A stretch of DNA of 6,721 bases, taken from contig JAFAPJ010000596.1 in the NCBI GenBank assembly GCA_019247255.1, positions 1 through 6,721 on the forward strand, read 5' to 3'. Source of the DNA: Methylobacteriaceae bacterium. Lineage in GTDB: Bacteria; Pseudomonadota; Alphaproteobacteria; Rhizobiales; Beijerinckiaceae. Both the position numbers and the translations under genes were made by a program. Below the pieces are notes generated by a model. The model worked only from the letters and a program-made list of their open reading frames with translations, made no database searches and was not told the origin of the DNA. Below are positions 6,136 through 6,721 of the stretch, piece by piece; position 1 is the stretch's first letter; every line of letters starts with the position of its first letter.

Positions 6136-6721
6136 GCCAGGCGCCAAGGGAAGAGGGCGCGGTTGGCGGCCTTGAAAGCGAAATCGGACACGAGCCCTAT
6201 AAGCCCGATCACGATGATTCCGAAGATCATCTGCCCGGTCGCCAGCAGCGACTGCGAATCGATGATCATGTGCCCGATGCCGGACGAGGAGCCGATGAGC
6301 TCGGCGACGATCACGTAGGTCCAGGCCCAGCCGAGGACGAGCCGCAGGATCTCGGCGATGTCGGGCGCGTTCGCCGGGAGGAGCACCCGGCGCACGACCG
6401 AGCGCTCGGTCGAGCCCAGCGTGTAGGCAGCCTCGACGAGGTCGCGGCGCGTCGAGCCGACCGCGACCGCAACCATCAGGATCAGCTGGAAGACCGAGCC
6501 GATGAAGATGACGAGAAGCTTCTGCATCTCGCCGATGCCGGCCCACAGGATGAGCAGCGGCACGAAGGCGGAGGCCGGCAGGTAGCGGGCGAAGGACACG
6601 AACGGCTCGAGCAGCGCCTCGACCGGCTTGTAGGCCCCCATCAGGATCCCGACCGGGACGGCGACGAGCGCGGCGAGCGCGAAGCCGCCGAGCACGCGCC
6701 ACACCGTCACGGCGATGTCGC
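6132..6721 (-). CDS. ABC importer permease, NitT/TauT (SsuC/TauC-like) family, 5' end outside window
   Basis: This is the inner-membrane channel subunit of the importer whose ATPase follows. About 195 residues are visible. The reading frame continues past the window edge as DIAVTVWRVLGGF, so the GTG at 6710 is not the true start; related permeases have about 250-280 residues, so some 60-80 are missing. Roughly five membrane segments can be seen, at VLGGFALAALVAVPVGILMG, LPASAFVPLLILWAGIG, KLLVIFIGSVFQLILMVAVA, LRLVLGWAWTYVIVAELIG and IFGIIVIGLIGLVSDFAF. The coupling-helix EAA loop that contacts the ATPase reads EAAYTLGSTERSVVRRVLLP, with the conserved glycine and LP, and precedes the fourth segment. 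SSSGIGHMI after the fourth segment is also typical of the family. The gene ends in a GTGA overlap with the ATPase start, so the two are translated together. Substrate unknown. Confidence 0.92.
   Translation of the reverse strand, partial: DIAVTVWRVLGGFALAALVAVPVGILMGAYKPVEALLEPFVSFARYLPASAFVPLLILWAGIGEMQKLLVIFIGSVFQLILMVAVAVGSTRRDLVEAAYTLGSTERSVVRRVLLPANAPDIAEILRLVLGWAWTYVIVAELIGSSSGIGHMIIDSQSLLATGQMIFGIIVIGLIGLVSDFAFKAANRALFPWRLA

Noticed and set aside
6136..6702. Upstream extension of the ABC ATPase through the permease gene, as a possible fusion
   Set aside because: The extension is the out-of-frame shadow of the permease; the GTGA overlap gives a standard ATPase start at 6135.
1..6721. 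Search for tRNA, rRNA, CRISPR repeats, insertion sequences, attachment sites or defence genes
   Set aside because: The minus-strand coding genes fill almost all of the window and the gaps are at most about 80 bases; none of these elements was seen.

Overview
The window is a GC-rich stretch in which every supported gene lies on the minus strand, so transcription runs from high to low coordinates. The protein sequences and the order proA-nadD-rsfS-rlmH-envC-like-ctpA fit an alphaproteobacterium of the order Hyphomicrobiales. Methylobacterium or a close relative is my best guess; this comes from recalled gene order and protein style, not from a search.

Layout, in the direction of transcription: (1) 6721-6132, the 3' part of an inner-membrane permease of a NitT/TauT-type ABC importer. 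(2) 6135-5347, its ATPase, joined to the permease by a GTGA stop/start overlap. (3) 5346-5265, an 82-base gap with two short GC-rich inverted repeats. (4) 5264-3957 proA, joined by a TGATG overlap to (5) 3957-3316 nadD. (6) A 73-base AT-richer gap with a plausible promoter. (7) About 3242-2829 rsfS, with an uncertain non-ATG start. (8) 2813-2331 rlmH, preceded by a perfect 7-bp hairpin that carries the rsfS stop codon in its loop. (9) 2317-1052, an EnvC-like coiled-coil/LytM protein, joined by a second TGATG overlap to (10) 1052-1, the 5' part of the periplasmic protease gene ctpA, cut by the window edge.

The genes fall into functional blocks: nutrient import; proline synthesis (ProA); NAD synthesis (NadD); ribosome control and maturation (RsfS, RlmH); and cell-wall remodelling and periplasmic proteolysis (EnvC-like, CtpA). 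The tight spacing suggests that at least proA-nadD and rsfS-rlmH-envC-ctpA are co-transcribed. The block is largely conserved housekeeping. I see no mobile element, CRISPR array, tRNA, rRNA or obviously new system. The points most worth a second look are the rsfS start and leader, the rsfS/rlmH hairpin, the loss of every metal-site residue in the LytM domain, and an ABC importer directly before proA with no proB in view. No stretch longer than 300 bases lacks a gene.
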